Positions 36,831 to 44,316 of a DNA stretch of 64,000 nt are shown here, in pieces. Within the stretch, counting starts at the first letter, position 1; each line of letters starts with the position of its first letter. Source of the stretch: JBMOKU01 sp049324315 (GTDB taxonomy: Bacteria > Bacillota > Clostridia > Peptostreptococcales > Thermotaleaceae); the NCBI GenBank assembly GCA_049324315.1, contig JBMOKU010000016.1, forward strand, positions 1 through 64,000, given 5' to 3'. The notes beneath the pieces were generated by a model. The model searched no databases, had not been told where the DNA came from, and saw only the letters and a program-made list of their open reading frames with translations. A program made the translations under genes and the position numbers.

Positions 36831-36952
36831 TTTTGCCGAAAATAATCAAAGAATATGATTTGTATTTACAGTATTTCATATGTGATCATAAAATGGAAAA
36901 TTAGTCCGCGCTTCTTTGCGCGGTTTAAGAATAACGGAAAGAGAGTGATGAC

Positions 36953-37408
36953 ATGTCGGGCATAAAATATGTTCATACAAATCTAATTGCAAAGGATTGG
37001 AAGCGGTTATCGCAGTTTTATATTGATGTTTTTGCGTGTAAGCCTATATATCCTGAAAGAGATCTTTCTGGTGAATGGATTGACAAAATAACTAAAATCG
37101 ATTGTGTAAAGATTAGAGGAATTCATCTTGCTTTACCGGGATACGAAAATGGACCAACACTTGAGATATTCGAGTATCAGCCAGAAAGCCTTAGAAACCA
37201 TGCATATCAGATAAATCATCAAGGTTTTGGACATATTGCTTTTCATGTAGATTCAGTGGAGGATATATTGAACAAGTTAATTGAACATGGTGGAGAGCAA
37301 TTGGGAGAACTCATAAAGAAAGACTATGAAGGTATCGGAATACTAACAGTCGTATATGCAAAAGATCCAGAAGGTAATTTTATAGAGATTCAGAATTGGA
37401 GTAAGTGA
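36953..37408 (+). CDS. VOC-family (glyoxalase/bleomycin-resistance-like) protein, cassette gene
   Basis: The 151 residues form one vicinal oxygen chelate unit with paired beta-alpha-beta-beta-beta motifs: KYVHTNLIAKDWKRLSQFYI at the start and GFGHIAFHVDSVEDILNKLI near 90, ending DPEGNFIEIQNWSK. Metal ligands of the fold (His near 7 and 95, Glu near 70 and 147) are visible. The substrate is unknown; glyoxalase, fosfomycin and dioxygenase relatives share this fold. It is the first cassette gene after hydF and has no attC-like R' end upstream. Confidence 0.8.
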   Translation: MSGIKYVHTNLIAKDWKRLSQFYIDVFACKPIYPERDLSGEWIDKITKIDCVKIRGIHLALPGYENGPTLEIFEYQPESLRNHAYQINHQGFGHIAFHVDSVEDILNKLIEHGGEQLGELIKKDYEGIGILTVVYAKDPEGNFIEIQNWSK

Positions 37409-37500
37409 ATAAATGAGTAAAACTATAATCATCCAAGAAATATATTGCTTGAGGAGTTGACATCCTTGCCAACTTCTGACTTCGCGGGGCGTGTGGCATC

Positions 37501-37686
37501 GCAGAACAAAGCACTCACATAAAGGTACGCGGAGTAGGGCAAGGAGCGGATTCATCTGCGTCCCACACTCCCTGAGCCTAAGTGTAGTAGTCACACATGT
37601 CATCGCCCAGAACTAACATATGAGCTATGTAAGTCCCAGACGACGGTTTAACGGCTCAGAGGCGTCGTAAGCGCGGAACGTTAGGC
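37501..37686 (+). other. attC-like site 1
   Basis: The left box is GCAGAAC and the right box GTTAGGC. The interior carries nested inverted repeats, such as CTAACATA / TATGTAAG around GAGC at the tip. It is 186 bases long and close in sequence to site 9 at 44766. The left end agrees poorly with the right box, so the site may be partly worn. Confidence 0.6.
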
Positions 37687-37732
37687 GAAAGGCAAATAGC
37701 TTTCGTATTATTTATGGGGAGGATAAACAATA

Positions 37733-38332
37733 ATGGAAAACACAATTAAACTACCTGAACCACAAAAAGAACTTGATTTTCCTTTGATGAAAGCACTGGA
37801 AAAAAGACGAACCGCAAGAAAATGGAGCGATTTACCTATTTCGGAACAAGAACTATCAAATCTTCTATGGGCAGCTTGTGGGATCACAAAAAATAAAACT
37901 GGAAGAGTTAAAAGTAAAAGAACTGCTCCATCAGCATGTAATTCTCAAGAAATCAGAGTTTATACTGTAATGAAGCAAGGCGTATTTTTATATGATGAAG
38001 ATTGTCATGAATTGAAAATGATCAATTCAAAGGATATAAGAGAAAATATTGGTACTCAAAAAATGATGAAGTCTGCGCCGATGGGTCTCGTATTTGTTGC
38101 TGATTTATCAAGAATGAAAGGCCCTTTATTGAAAAATCAAGAAGCGCAACGCTTTTGTGCATGGGTTGATACGGGGTATATTAGTCAAAATGTTTACCTG
38201 TACTGTACTGCCTCAAACTTAGGAACAGCTGTCTTATCCTTAGTTGATAGAGACAAATTGCATAAGTTAATGAATTTGAAAGAGCACGAAAAAATTGTAT
38301 TAACACAAGTAGTTGGACACTTAATAGAGTAG
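37733..38332 (+). CDS. Nitroreductase / SagB-type oxidoreductase, cassette gene
   Basis: Nitroreductase-fold flavoproteins bind FMN and use NAD(P)H. The 199 residues show the FMN-binding EKRRTARKW near residue 24, LLWAACGITKN near 47, TAPSACNSQEI near 64 and a C-terminal GTAVLSLVDRD. GGGGAGG lies upstream. It is a single-gene cassette: the bases after the upstream GTT (GTTAGGCGAAAGGC at 37680) are complementary to GCCCTTCGCCTAAC ending at 38358 in 13 of 14 positions. The substrate is unknown. Confidence 0.8.
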   Translation: MENTIKLPEPQKELDFPLMKALEKRRTARKWSDLPISEQELSNLLWAACGITKNKTGRVKSKRTAPSACNSQEIRVYTVMKQGVFLYDEDCHELKMINSKDIRENIGTQKMMKSAPMGLVFVADLSRMKGPLLKNQEAQRFCAWVDTGYISQNVYLYCTASNLGTAVLSLVDRDKLHKLMNLKEHEKIVLTQVVGHLIE

Positions 38333-38351
38333 AATTAAGATGTTGCCCTTC

Positions 38352-38525
38352 GCCTAACAATATGTTCCCGCAAAGACTCGAGTGGCGTATTTCACGGCGG
38401 GCGCGCCACATCCCCCAGCCTAACCGCGGCAGCGGCGGGCTCGCCAAAGCCCAAGCTAAGAGCTAGCAAGGGGCTTGGCCGTTGCCTTAAGGCTGGGAGA
38501 CGTCGAGAACACGGAAATGTTAGGC
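38352..38525 (+). other. attC-like site 2
   Basis: GCCTAAC and GTTAGGC are perfect complements, extended to TCGCCTAAC / GTTAGGCGA. Inside are the arms CCCAGCCTAA / TTAAGGCTGGG and GCCAAAGCCC / GGGGCTTGGC, with a GCTA AGAGC TAGC tip. Length is 174 bases. Confidence 0.8.
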
Positions 38526-38604
38526 GACAGATAATAGTATGTTTCTAAATGCTAATTTAATTGAACATTAATACTGTTTCATTTTGATGAGGGAGAGTGG
38601 AGCA

Positions 38605-39138
38605 ATGAGTATAGAGGTCGTTCAGATTTCTATTAGTAATAAAGAAATCCATAAAAATTTGAAAGAGCCATATCAGGTGTTTGGTAAGTTAGAAATGAGA
38701 TTTGCTGATGGTAGATGGAATTACCAGGAAACCATTTTTGAAAAACCATATACCAAGATTTACGATGAAAACTATATAAAGGTAGAAGAATATATAAGTA
38801 ATGAAAATAAGACTATTTTCTATGCCTTAGATAATAGCTTGTGTGTTGGACAAATTGTTATTCGAATGAATTGGAATAGATTCTGTTTCATTGAAGGAAT
38901 AGTAGTTAAAGAGAAAGCAAGACGTAAAAATGTAGGAACATTACTATTAAACACAGCAAAAAATTGGGCTATTGCAAGAAATCTTAAAGGTTTTATGCTA
39001 GAAGCTCAAGATAATAATCTTGGTGCATGTAGATTTTATATTAAGAATGGATTCGTTTTAGGTGGTGTTGATATAATGCTTTATAATAATTTTCAGAATA
39101 AAGATGAAAAGGCATTGTTTTGGTACAAGACATTTTAA
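38605..39138 (+). CDS. Streptothricin acetyltransferase-like GNAT protein, cassette gene
   Basis: The 177 residues match the Sat/SatA group of GNAT enzymes, which acetylate streptothricin-type antibiotics. Shared segments include NWNRFCFIEGIVV near residue 95, RRKNVGTLLLNTAKNWA near 112 (acetyl-CoA loop), and EAQDNNLGACRFYIKNGF near 140, ending MLYNNFQNKDEKALFWY. The ATG at 38605 follows GGGAGAGTGG. It sits between attC-like sites 2 and 3. Resistance activity is inferred from family resemblance; the acetyl-CoA loop R-x-x-G-x-A is slightly altered (RRKNVGT). Confidence 0.75.
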   Translation: MSIEVVQISISNKEIHKNLKEPYQVFGKLEMRFADGRWNYQETIFEKPYTKIYDENYIKVEEYISNENKTIFYALDNSLCVGQIVIRMNWNRFCFIEGIVVKEKARRKNVGTLLLNTAKNWAIARNLKGFMLEAQDNNLGACRFYIKNGFVLGGVDIMLYNNFQNKDEKALFWYKTF

Positions 39139-39216
39139 CACTGATTGTATGTTTAACAGGCGGTTAAAAATTATTTCGTAATGTATTTTATTTAATTCGA
39201 ATGGTATTTTCCGTAT

Positions 39217-39314
39217 TTATAATGTCCACACCCCTTCACCGGGTGGCAAGCACCACCAGAAGGAATGGCTCTGCGGGTCCGGTTCAGGAACGTCGTGAAG
39301 CGAAACCGTTACAC
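39217..39314 (+). other. attC-like site 3
   Basis: The right box is GTTACAC; the left box TTATAAT has lost the usual AAC. The interior (CTTCACCGGGTGGCAAGCAC, then GTTCAGGAACGTCG) closely follows site 11 at 46751, which supports common origin. It is 98 bases long. Confidence 0.5.
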
Positions 39315-39403
39315 GAAATCAGGTGTAAAGAATGAGCATCCATGCGCGGATTTGCTAGGGAAAGCCTTTGGAGGGTTTATTATTTTCAAATTGAGGTGGT
39401 CAG

Positions 39404-39874
39404 ATGTATAAGAACAATTTCAGAGCAATTTTGATTCATATAATCATCGGGCTTATTATTTTTAAGCTTTTCACGTATATTGATAGCCTTGCAATAGAAA
39501 ACAAGATTAAATTTGGAGGCTTCTTTTATGATGCAGGGGCAATTTTCTTTTTCTTATTGGCAATCATATTATATTTGTCAGCTGGAAGAGTATTATCAAT
39601 GCAAGGGAATAAACTAAAGGATCTCTTATCTGTATCAAGTGTTTCGATTGTAGGATTAATTCTTTGGCTAGTATGTTTTACTATTACCGGAGGAATAAAT
39701 ACAGGAGCAAATTTGAATTGGATTCCCTTTGTTTTCTATACAGCATATTCGTTTCCTTTGAATGTAACTTTCTATTTGGATACACCATTTATGGCATTTA
39801 TCTATGCTCTAGCACCATCGTTACTTATGTGGGCAAGTATACAACTGTTGAACAGAAGAAGTGGAGCTGTTTAA
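39404..39874 (+). CDS. Small four-helix membrane protein, cassette gene
   Basis: The 156 residues have about four hydrophobic segments (near residues 9-30, 42-62, 77-97 and 120-148) and short charged loops; no signal peptide cleavage or catalytic motif is visible. TGAGGTGG precedes the start. I do not recognise the family. It lies after attC-like site 3, and a worn site may follow at 39903. Confidence 0.6.
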   Translation: MYKNNFRAILIHIIIGLIIFKLFTYIDSLAIENKIKFGGFFYDAGAIFFFLLAIILYLSAGRVLSMQGNKLKDLLSVSSVSIVGLILWLVCFTITGGINTGANLNWIPFVFYTAYSFPLNVTFYLDTPFMAFIYALAPSLLMWASIQLLNRRSGAV

Positions 39875-39902
39875 ATTGATTGTTATAGATATTTATAAAT
39901 GA

Positions 39903-39945
39903 GATTAACGTTTCAATCGTAATTAGTAATAGTGGAACGTTATAT
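39903..39945 (+). other. Degenerate attC-like site 4
   Basis: GATTAAC and GTTATAT flank a short region in which AACGTTTC faces GGAACGTT. At 43 bases it would be a collapsed site; the call is weak. Confidence 0.25.
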
Positions 39946-40097
39946 GGTATTTTCTCATTTGGGAAGAATATGAAAGATTACGGTCATCACTGTGGTCCAC
40001 ATCCTTCTATATTAGAGAGCGAATGTCGAACTACTAGTTTCATTTTATGATCGGATGAGAATCTGCATATCAAAGGTCAGACGTTCAACGACCATTG

Positions 40098-40246
40098 GAG
40101 TTTAAACCATTATTGGCACAGATTATGAATGGAAAAGAGCAAATGCAACTTCAGATATTAAAGAAATTAAAAGAATATGATGGGGTAAGTTTACGACAAA
40201 TCTCAAGGGTCACAGGTTTTACAGTACATAAAATATTCAAAGCCTA
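40098..40246 (+). pseudogene. C-terminal remnant of a REP-associated tyrosine transposase
   Basis: Translation in frame gives LLAQIMNGKEQMQLQILKKL followed by EYDGVSLRQISRVTGF, the C-terminal helix-turn-helix tail of IS200-like/RAYT transposases (SLRQISRVTG pattern). The N-terminal HUH nuclease part is absent. A REP-like GTGGTACCTGTCC follows at once. Confidence 0.55.
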
Positions 40247-40282
40247 GTTGGAAACGTGGTACCTGTCCTTTGTTTGTGATTA

Positions 40283-40352
40283 TCGGTGTATTGGAAAGGG
40301 CATTAGAGTCATTCCCAGAGGTTTTGGAGCTTTTTAGGGAAGAAGATGAACA
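40283..40352 (+). pseudogene. Fragment of the hydF 3' end (short copy)
   Basis: The translated piece GVLERALESFPEVLELFREE matches the last residues of HydF at 36705-36776 nearly identically at the DNA level. It is fused in frame to the remnant N-terminal part of the recombinase. Confidence 0.8.
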
Positions 40353-40354
40353 AG

Positions 40355-40464
40355 AGAAAGTAAAAGAGATTGGGGGCGGAAGGTGGAATCCACAAGAAAA
40401 ATATTGGGTTTTTGAGTATTCTGAAGAAGTATGCATTGCTATTAAAGATAAAAGAAAAATATAG
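40355..40464 (+). pseudogene. Detached N-terminal domain of the tyrosine recombinase
   Basis: The frame reads KVKEIGGGRWNPQEKYWVFE and continues EYSEEVCIAIKDK before a TAG. A GRRW-P-E-K-W motif of this kind stands before the core-binding domain in some XerC/D-like recombinases. The reading frame then differs from that of the following domain, so one frameshift separates them. Confidence 0.5.
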
Positions 40465-40471
40465 TTTAGAA

Positions 40472-41343
40472 ATGAACAAGGAAGCAGGTAGTTATAAGAC
40501 GCAGGAGGTATTTCTAAAGCTTACTCTAGAACTAGAAAAGGTATTGCGATTGAAAGGATATAGTCAGAAAACAATAAAATCGTACAAGAGTCATTTTGGA
40601 AGATTTTTAGCGTTTATTGCATTTGATGGAGAGAGAATATCAAGCCAAGTGTTAGAAAAATATTCATTGCACCTATTAGATAAGCAAGGTGTTTCTCATT
40701 CTTATGTAAATCAAGCAATTAATTCGATTAAATTTTATCTCAGATATGAAAAAAGGACTATGAGAAAATTAATGACATACATAGACCCAAAAAAGAAAAG
40801 AAACTTCCTGTTGTGTTGAGCGAAAAAGAAGTCCAGAATATTTTAAATGCGTTAGACAATCAAAAACATAGAGTTTTGCTGATGTTAACATATTCAGCAG
40901 GACTAAGAGTAGGTGAGGTGGTAAGGCTAAGAATACAAGATATTGACAGTGAAAGAATGTTATTGCTGATAAGTCAAGGCAAGGGAAGAAAAGACAGATA
41001 TAGTGTTTTATCAAGCAAGGTATTAGCAGAGTTGAGAGAGTATTATAAAAATAATAAACCAAAGGAATTTTTGTTTGAAGCCCCAGATGGGAAAAGTCAT
41101 ATAACAGAAAGAACCGAACAACATGTATTTAAAAATGCCTGTAAAAAAGCAAAATTGCATAAAAATGTAGGCATTCATGCATTGAGACATTCGTTCGCAA
41201 CACATTTATTGGAATATGGTACGGATTTGAGATACATACAGGAGTTGCTAGGGCATAGCAGTTCTAAAACTACAGAGATTTATACACATGTTACCCAAAA
41301 TAGTTTATCAAAGATTGTTAGTCCATTAGATAGAATCAAGTAG
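40472..41343 (+). CDS. XerC/D-like tyrosine recombinase, read through a candidate -1 frameshift
   Basis: The first frame (40472-40819) encodes the SAM-like core-binding domain (LRLKGYSQKTIKSYKSHFGR). The second (from 40795) encodes the catalytic domain with all active residues: Arg in SAGLRVGE, Lys in GKGRKDR, HALRHSF, LLGHSS and Tyr in IYTHV. The frames meet at CCA AAA AAG (A AAA AAG, 40789-40795), a classical -1 slippery site; slippage gives 290 residues, the normal XerC/D length, with PKKEKKLPVVLSEKEV across the join. The alternative is an indel in the A tract. The IntI-specific inserted helix before the HALRH motif is missing. Confidence 0.7.
40789..40795 (+). promoter_or_regulatory. Candidate programmed -1 frameshift site A AAA AAG
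   Basis: The heptamer lies in the correct phase (xxA AAA AAG) and 21 bases before the TGA of the first frame. A Shine-Dalgarno-like stimulator at 10-14 bases upstream is not evident. Confidence 0.5.
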
Positions 41344-41344
41344 C

Positions 41345-41431
41345 AACTAAAGGAGATATTCACGAAATATGTCAGGAAATAACTGCATATGAAGGTGTTC
41401 ACGACACATGTCGGGAGCCCAGTAGTTAGCT
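41345..41431 (+). other. attC-like site 5 (partial)
   Basis: The right box GTTAGCT at 41425 is clear and matches the downstream end of the HAD cassette. The left part is poorly conserved (GCAAC at 41343) and contains a direct repeat, TTCACGAAATATGTC / TTCACGACACATGTC, instead of a full palindrome. Confidence 0.4.
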
Positions 41432-41487
41432 GACATTCGATGGCTGTGTATGGATTCAATAAGGGTATGAACATAAGGAGAAGGCAT

Positions 41488-42192
41488 ATGAGAGATTACA
41501 AAGTAATAAGTGTAGACATGTTTCAGACATTGGTTGATGTAAGTAGCAGACGACACGAGGTCTTTAAACGGATTTTGGAAGATTTATATAACAAAGAACT
41601 TGCAGAAGAATGCTGGGAAGAAGCTAATAAGATTCTATCTAGTTGCCTTAAAAAGTATGTGACACAAAGTACATCATTTTATACTATCAAGTCAGTATTT
41701 GAGAGCTGTTATCAAGAATTATTCCCGCAGAAAGGTATAAAACTTGATCCGAAAAAGGGGGCAGAAATTTTAGCTAATGAACATGGGTATGCTAATTCAT
41801 ATCTGGACACAGAGGTGTTTATGGATGCTGTTAAGAAACATTATCCAGTTTGTTTGGTGAGTGATACTGATTATGACATGGTTTATCCATTATTGGATAG
41901 ATTTCAATTTGACAAGGTATTTTTATCAGAGGAATTCCAGTGTTATAAGAATTCACAACAAAAAAGCGTATTTGAAGATGTTCTATCTTATTATAAAGTT
42001 CAGCCTAGCGAGATAATCCATATTGGAGATAGTATTGCGGATGTTGCTGGTGCAAAGAGTTTTGGTATAACAACTTGCTGGTTAAACAGGAATGGTAATG
42101 AATGGATATATGATATTAAACCAGATTATATTGCCTCATCTTTAATTGAGGTTGCAAAACTAATTGGAATAGAAGTTGAAAACATTGCTTAG
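41488..42192 (+). CDS. HAD-superfamily hydrolase, cassette gene
   Basis: HAD hydrolases are cytoplasmic phosphatases with an aspartyl-phosphate intermediate. The 234 residues show motif I as VDMFQTLVD near residue 9, motif II in CLVSDTDYD near 130, and motif IV HIGDSIADVAGAKSFG near 180, with a helical cap between. AAGGAG precedes the ATG. The cassette ends match in 17 of 19 positions (GTTAGCTGACATTCGATGG against CCATCGAACATCAGCTAAC). The substrate is unknown. Confidence 0.85.
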   Translation: MRDYKVISVDMFQTLVDVSSRRHEVFKRILEDLYNKELAEECWEEANKILSSCLKKYVTQSTSFYTIKSVFESCYQELFPQKGIKLDPKKGAEILANEHGYANSYLDTEVFMDAVKKHYPVCLVSDTDYDMVYPLLDRFQFDKVFLSEEFQCYKNSQQKSVFEDVLSYYKVQPSEIIHIGDSIADVAGAKSFGITTCWLNRNGNEWIYDIKPDYIASSLIEVAKLIGIEVENIA

Positions 42193-42244
42193 TAAGCATT
42201 TGGCAAAACGAATGGCTATTGGCTAGGGGACGCCATCGAACATC

Positions 42245-42341
42245 AGCTAACATTGACTTCCCAACATCTATCGGCTTAGAGGGTAATGGAAGTCGGGAGC
42301 AATTGAGCCGATAGACGTCGGGAAGTCAGGGGACGTTAACT
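42245..42341 (+). other. attC-like site 6
   Basis: AGCTAAC and GTTAACT flank a well-formed palindrome with TGACTTCCC / GGGAAGTCA and TCTATCGGCT / AGCCGATAGA arms. At 97 bases it has the size of a classical attC and is a sister of site 12. Confidence 0.85.
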
Positions 42342-42423
42342 AAAATACTGGACCTCCTGGCCGGCCCCGTCCTGGGCACGGTCAAAAAACAACATGAAAG
42401 TGAAAAATTGGGGTGTTTTCATT

Positions 42424-42990
42424 ATGAAAGAAATTATGATAGGGGTGTCGGCAAGACATATTCATTTTAATCAGGAAACATTCGAGTTTTTATTTGGTAA
42501 AAGCGCAAAGCTACACAAGTTAAAAGATTTACGGCAACCGGGTGCATTTTCTTGTGTGGAAACTGTATCAATTAGTAGTTCGAATTTTTGCTTTGATAAT
42601 GTAAGAATTGTTGGGCCATTTAAACCTCATAATCAAATTGAAATATCTAGTTCAGATGCTTACTTACTTGGAGTACAAGCACCTATTAATAAAACTGGAG
42701 ATTTTACTAAGGCTTCAACTTTAAAGGTAACAACTGGGATAAAGTCAATTGTATTAGAAAATTCGGTTATCATACCACAGAGACACATTCATGTATCTTT
42801 TGAAGAGGCGAATCAGATGGGCTGGAAAGAGAACCAGAAAGTTTCGGTTCGCATAGATGGAATTAAAGGTGGGATACTTGATAATGTCTTTATTAGGACT
42901 GGTGAAAATTACAATCTTGAATTACATATCGATTTAGATGATAGCAATGCTTTCAAGATCTACACAGGCGATTTTGTGAAGTTGGTATAG
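42424..42990 (+). CDS. pduL: PduL-type phosphate propanoyltransferase, cassette gene
   Basis: PduL converts acyl-CoA and phosphate to acyl-phosphate, a step to ATP by substrate-level phosphorylation. The 188 residues hold the duplicated metal-binding motifs SARHIHFN near residue 10 and IPQRHIHVSFEEA near 121, and LHIDLDDSNAF near 171. No microcompartment targeting peptide or pdu neighbours are present, so it resembles the free housekeeping type. ATG 42424 is preferred over 42394, which has no ribosome site. Cassette ends agree in 18 of 20 positions. Confidence 0.88.
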   Translation: MKEIMIGVSARHIHFNQETFEFLFGKSAKLHKLKDLRQPGAFSCVETVSISSSNFCFDNVRIVGPFKPHNQIEISSSDAYLLGVQAPINKTGDFTKASTLKVTTGIKSIVLENSVIIPQRHIHVSFEEANQMGWKENQKVSVRIDGIKGGILDNVFIRTGENYNLELHIDLDDSNAFKIYTGDFVKLV

Positions 42991-43064
42991 AAAACTGTCG
43001 ACCAGCCAACCATCCATAGTTCGGCTGGCGTGTAGGTGGTAACCGCTGCCCGGTCCAGTACTTC

Positions 43065-43243
43065 AGTTAACAACATGTTCCCACTAAAGGGTGCGGACAG
43101 TCAAAGCGGGTTAATTCGAGGAAGCCGTCAATTCATGATGCTGGTACTTAGGGTTGGTTCATGATGGATCGCGTCACATCGCCAAGCCCAAGTCGAAGTG
43201 TCACTAGGGCTTGGCGACGTCGGTAACATGTGAGACGTTATGT
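43065..43243 (+). other. attC-like site 7
   Basis: AGTTAAC and GTTATGT bound the site, with ACATGTT / AACATGT next to them and a GCCAAGCCC / GGGCTTGGC inner arm. It is 179 bases long. A separate hairpin CCAGCC / GGCTGG lies just upstream. Confidence 0.75.
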
Positions 43244-43287
43244 GAAATTCTTACCCGTAAATAGAAGTGAACACTAAGGAGAGTCAA

Positions 43288-43821
43288 ATGATTAGTATAA
43301 GAAAAGCTAAGCACTCTGATTTATATTCTGTAGGAGTTGTACAAGTTGAGAGTAATAGGTCAACTTATAATGGCATTATGCCTGAGACGTATCTTCAAAA
43401 TCTTTCTTATGAAGAGAAAGCAGAAAGTTGGGAACGAAGATTATTTGGTGATCATATTAGTGAATTTATGTATGTTGCGGAGTGTTCGGAAAATGGTGTC
43501 ATAGGTTTTGTGGCAGCAAGTACTGTTAAAACAAATGACAGCTATGAAAGAGAGTTAAATGCCGTATACATACTTAAAGAATATCAAGGAAAAGGGATAG
43601 GGAAGATGTTAATCAATGCTGTAGTATCGGATTATATCGGTAGCAATGTAAGAACAATGATGCTGTGGACACTTGAACAGAATCCTGCTAGACAATTTTA
43701 CGAGCATCTGGGTGGCAGACTAGTTGATACTCGAACAATTGATAGAGGTGGGAAGCAATTAATTCAGGTATCATATGGCTGGGAAGATATACGATGCATT
43801 GAAAAAGTACAGGTACTATAA
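43288..43821 (+). CDS. GNAT-family N-acetyltransferase, cassette gene
   Basis: The 177 residues fit the GNAT fold: NAVYILKEYQGKGIGKMLIN near 98 is the acetyl-CoA loop (Q-G-K-G-I-G), followed by MLWTLEQNPARQFYEHLGGR. AAGGAG lies before the ATG. Cassette ends agree in 18 of 19 positions (GTTATGTGAAATTCTTACC against GGTAAGAACTTCACATAAC). The acceptor is unknown. Confidence 0.85.
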   Translation: MISIRKAKHSDLYSVGVVQVESNRSTYNGIMPETYLQNLSYEEKAESWERRLFGDHISEFMYVAECSENGVIGFVAASTVKTNDSYERELNAVYILKEYQGKGIGKMLINAVVSDYIGSNVRTMMLWTLEQNPARQFYEHLGGRLVDTRTIDRGGKQLIQVSYGWEDIRCIEKVQVL

Positions 43822-43848
43822 ATGTAGGTCCTTTCCGGTAAGAACTTC

Positions 43849-43943
43849 ACATAACAATGTGTTGCCAAAGTTCATCAGCCTTAATTATAACCAAGTTAAA
43901 AGTATGTAAGCTGATGAGCTTCGGCAATACGGTGCCGCTCTAT
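43849..43943 (+). other. attC-like site 8 with altered right box
   Basis: The left box is ACATAAC. The arms TTGCCAAAGTTCATCAGC / GCTGATGAGCTTCGGCAA are strong. The right box reads GCTCTAT in place of GTTCTAT, yet still matches the far end of its cassette. Confidence 0.7.
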
Positions 43944-44025
43944 GACACCTGATGAGGGTTGCCAGCATCCTTGCTCGGATTGTAGAAGATGGGCGTTGGA
44001 GCTATTTATTTTGCATTACGATAAA

Positions 44026-44034
44026 TGATATAAT
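44026..44034 (+). promoter_or_regulatory. Extended -10 promoter inside a cassette
   Basis: TGATATAAT lies 34 bases before the start of the small gene below, so this cassette may bring its own promoter. Confidence 0.4.
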
Positions 44035-44067
44035 AGAGATATAAAGTTAATTAAGGTGGTGTACATT

Positions 44068-44316
44068 ATGAAATGGGAAGAAGTCAGAAAGATATACCCA
44101 GATAGATTTGTTAAAATACAGGTTTTGGCATCACATATAGAAGGAAATAAGCGATACATTGATGAGATGGCTGTAATACAAGCATTTGAAGATAATAAGG
44201 AAGCAACGAAGGAACTTGTAAGAGCAAAAGACGATATTCTAGTTTATCATACAACAAAAGAAAAGATAGAAGTTGAAATCAAACATATATTTGGTTACAG
44301 AGGTGTTGTTCAATGA
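44068..44316 (+). CDS. Small conserved-looking protein paired with an aspartic protease
   Basis: The 82 residues (MKWEEVRKIYPDRFVKIQVL at the start) have alternating strands and helices and no catalytic motif or membrane segment. AAGGTGG precedes the ATG. The stop overlaps the next start by four bases, so the two proteins are made together and may interact. I do not recognise a named family. A toxin-antitoxin pair was considered without support. Confidence 0.7.
   Translation: MKWEEVRKIYPDRFVKIQVLASHIEGNKRYIDEMAVIQAFEDNKEATKELVRAKDDILVYHTTKEKIEVEIKHIFGYRGVVQ

Noticed and set aside
36905..36922. attC-like site before the first cassette gene
   Set aside because: The CCGCGC / GCGCGG hairpin has no YYYAAC or GTTRRRY box and does not match the far end of the glyoxalase-like cassette.
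38418..38424. GCCTAAC as the left box of a separate short attC site
   Set aside because: It lies inside site 2 as part of the CCCAGCCTAA arm that pairs with TTAAGGCTGGG, and it is not a cassette boundary.
40813..41343. Catalytic half of the recombinase as an independent gene
   Set aside because: Its GTG start has no ribosome site and lacks the core-binding domain; joining at the slippery site gives a normal-length protein.
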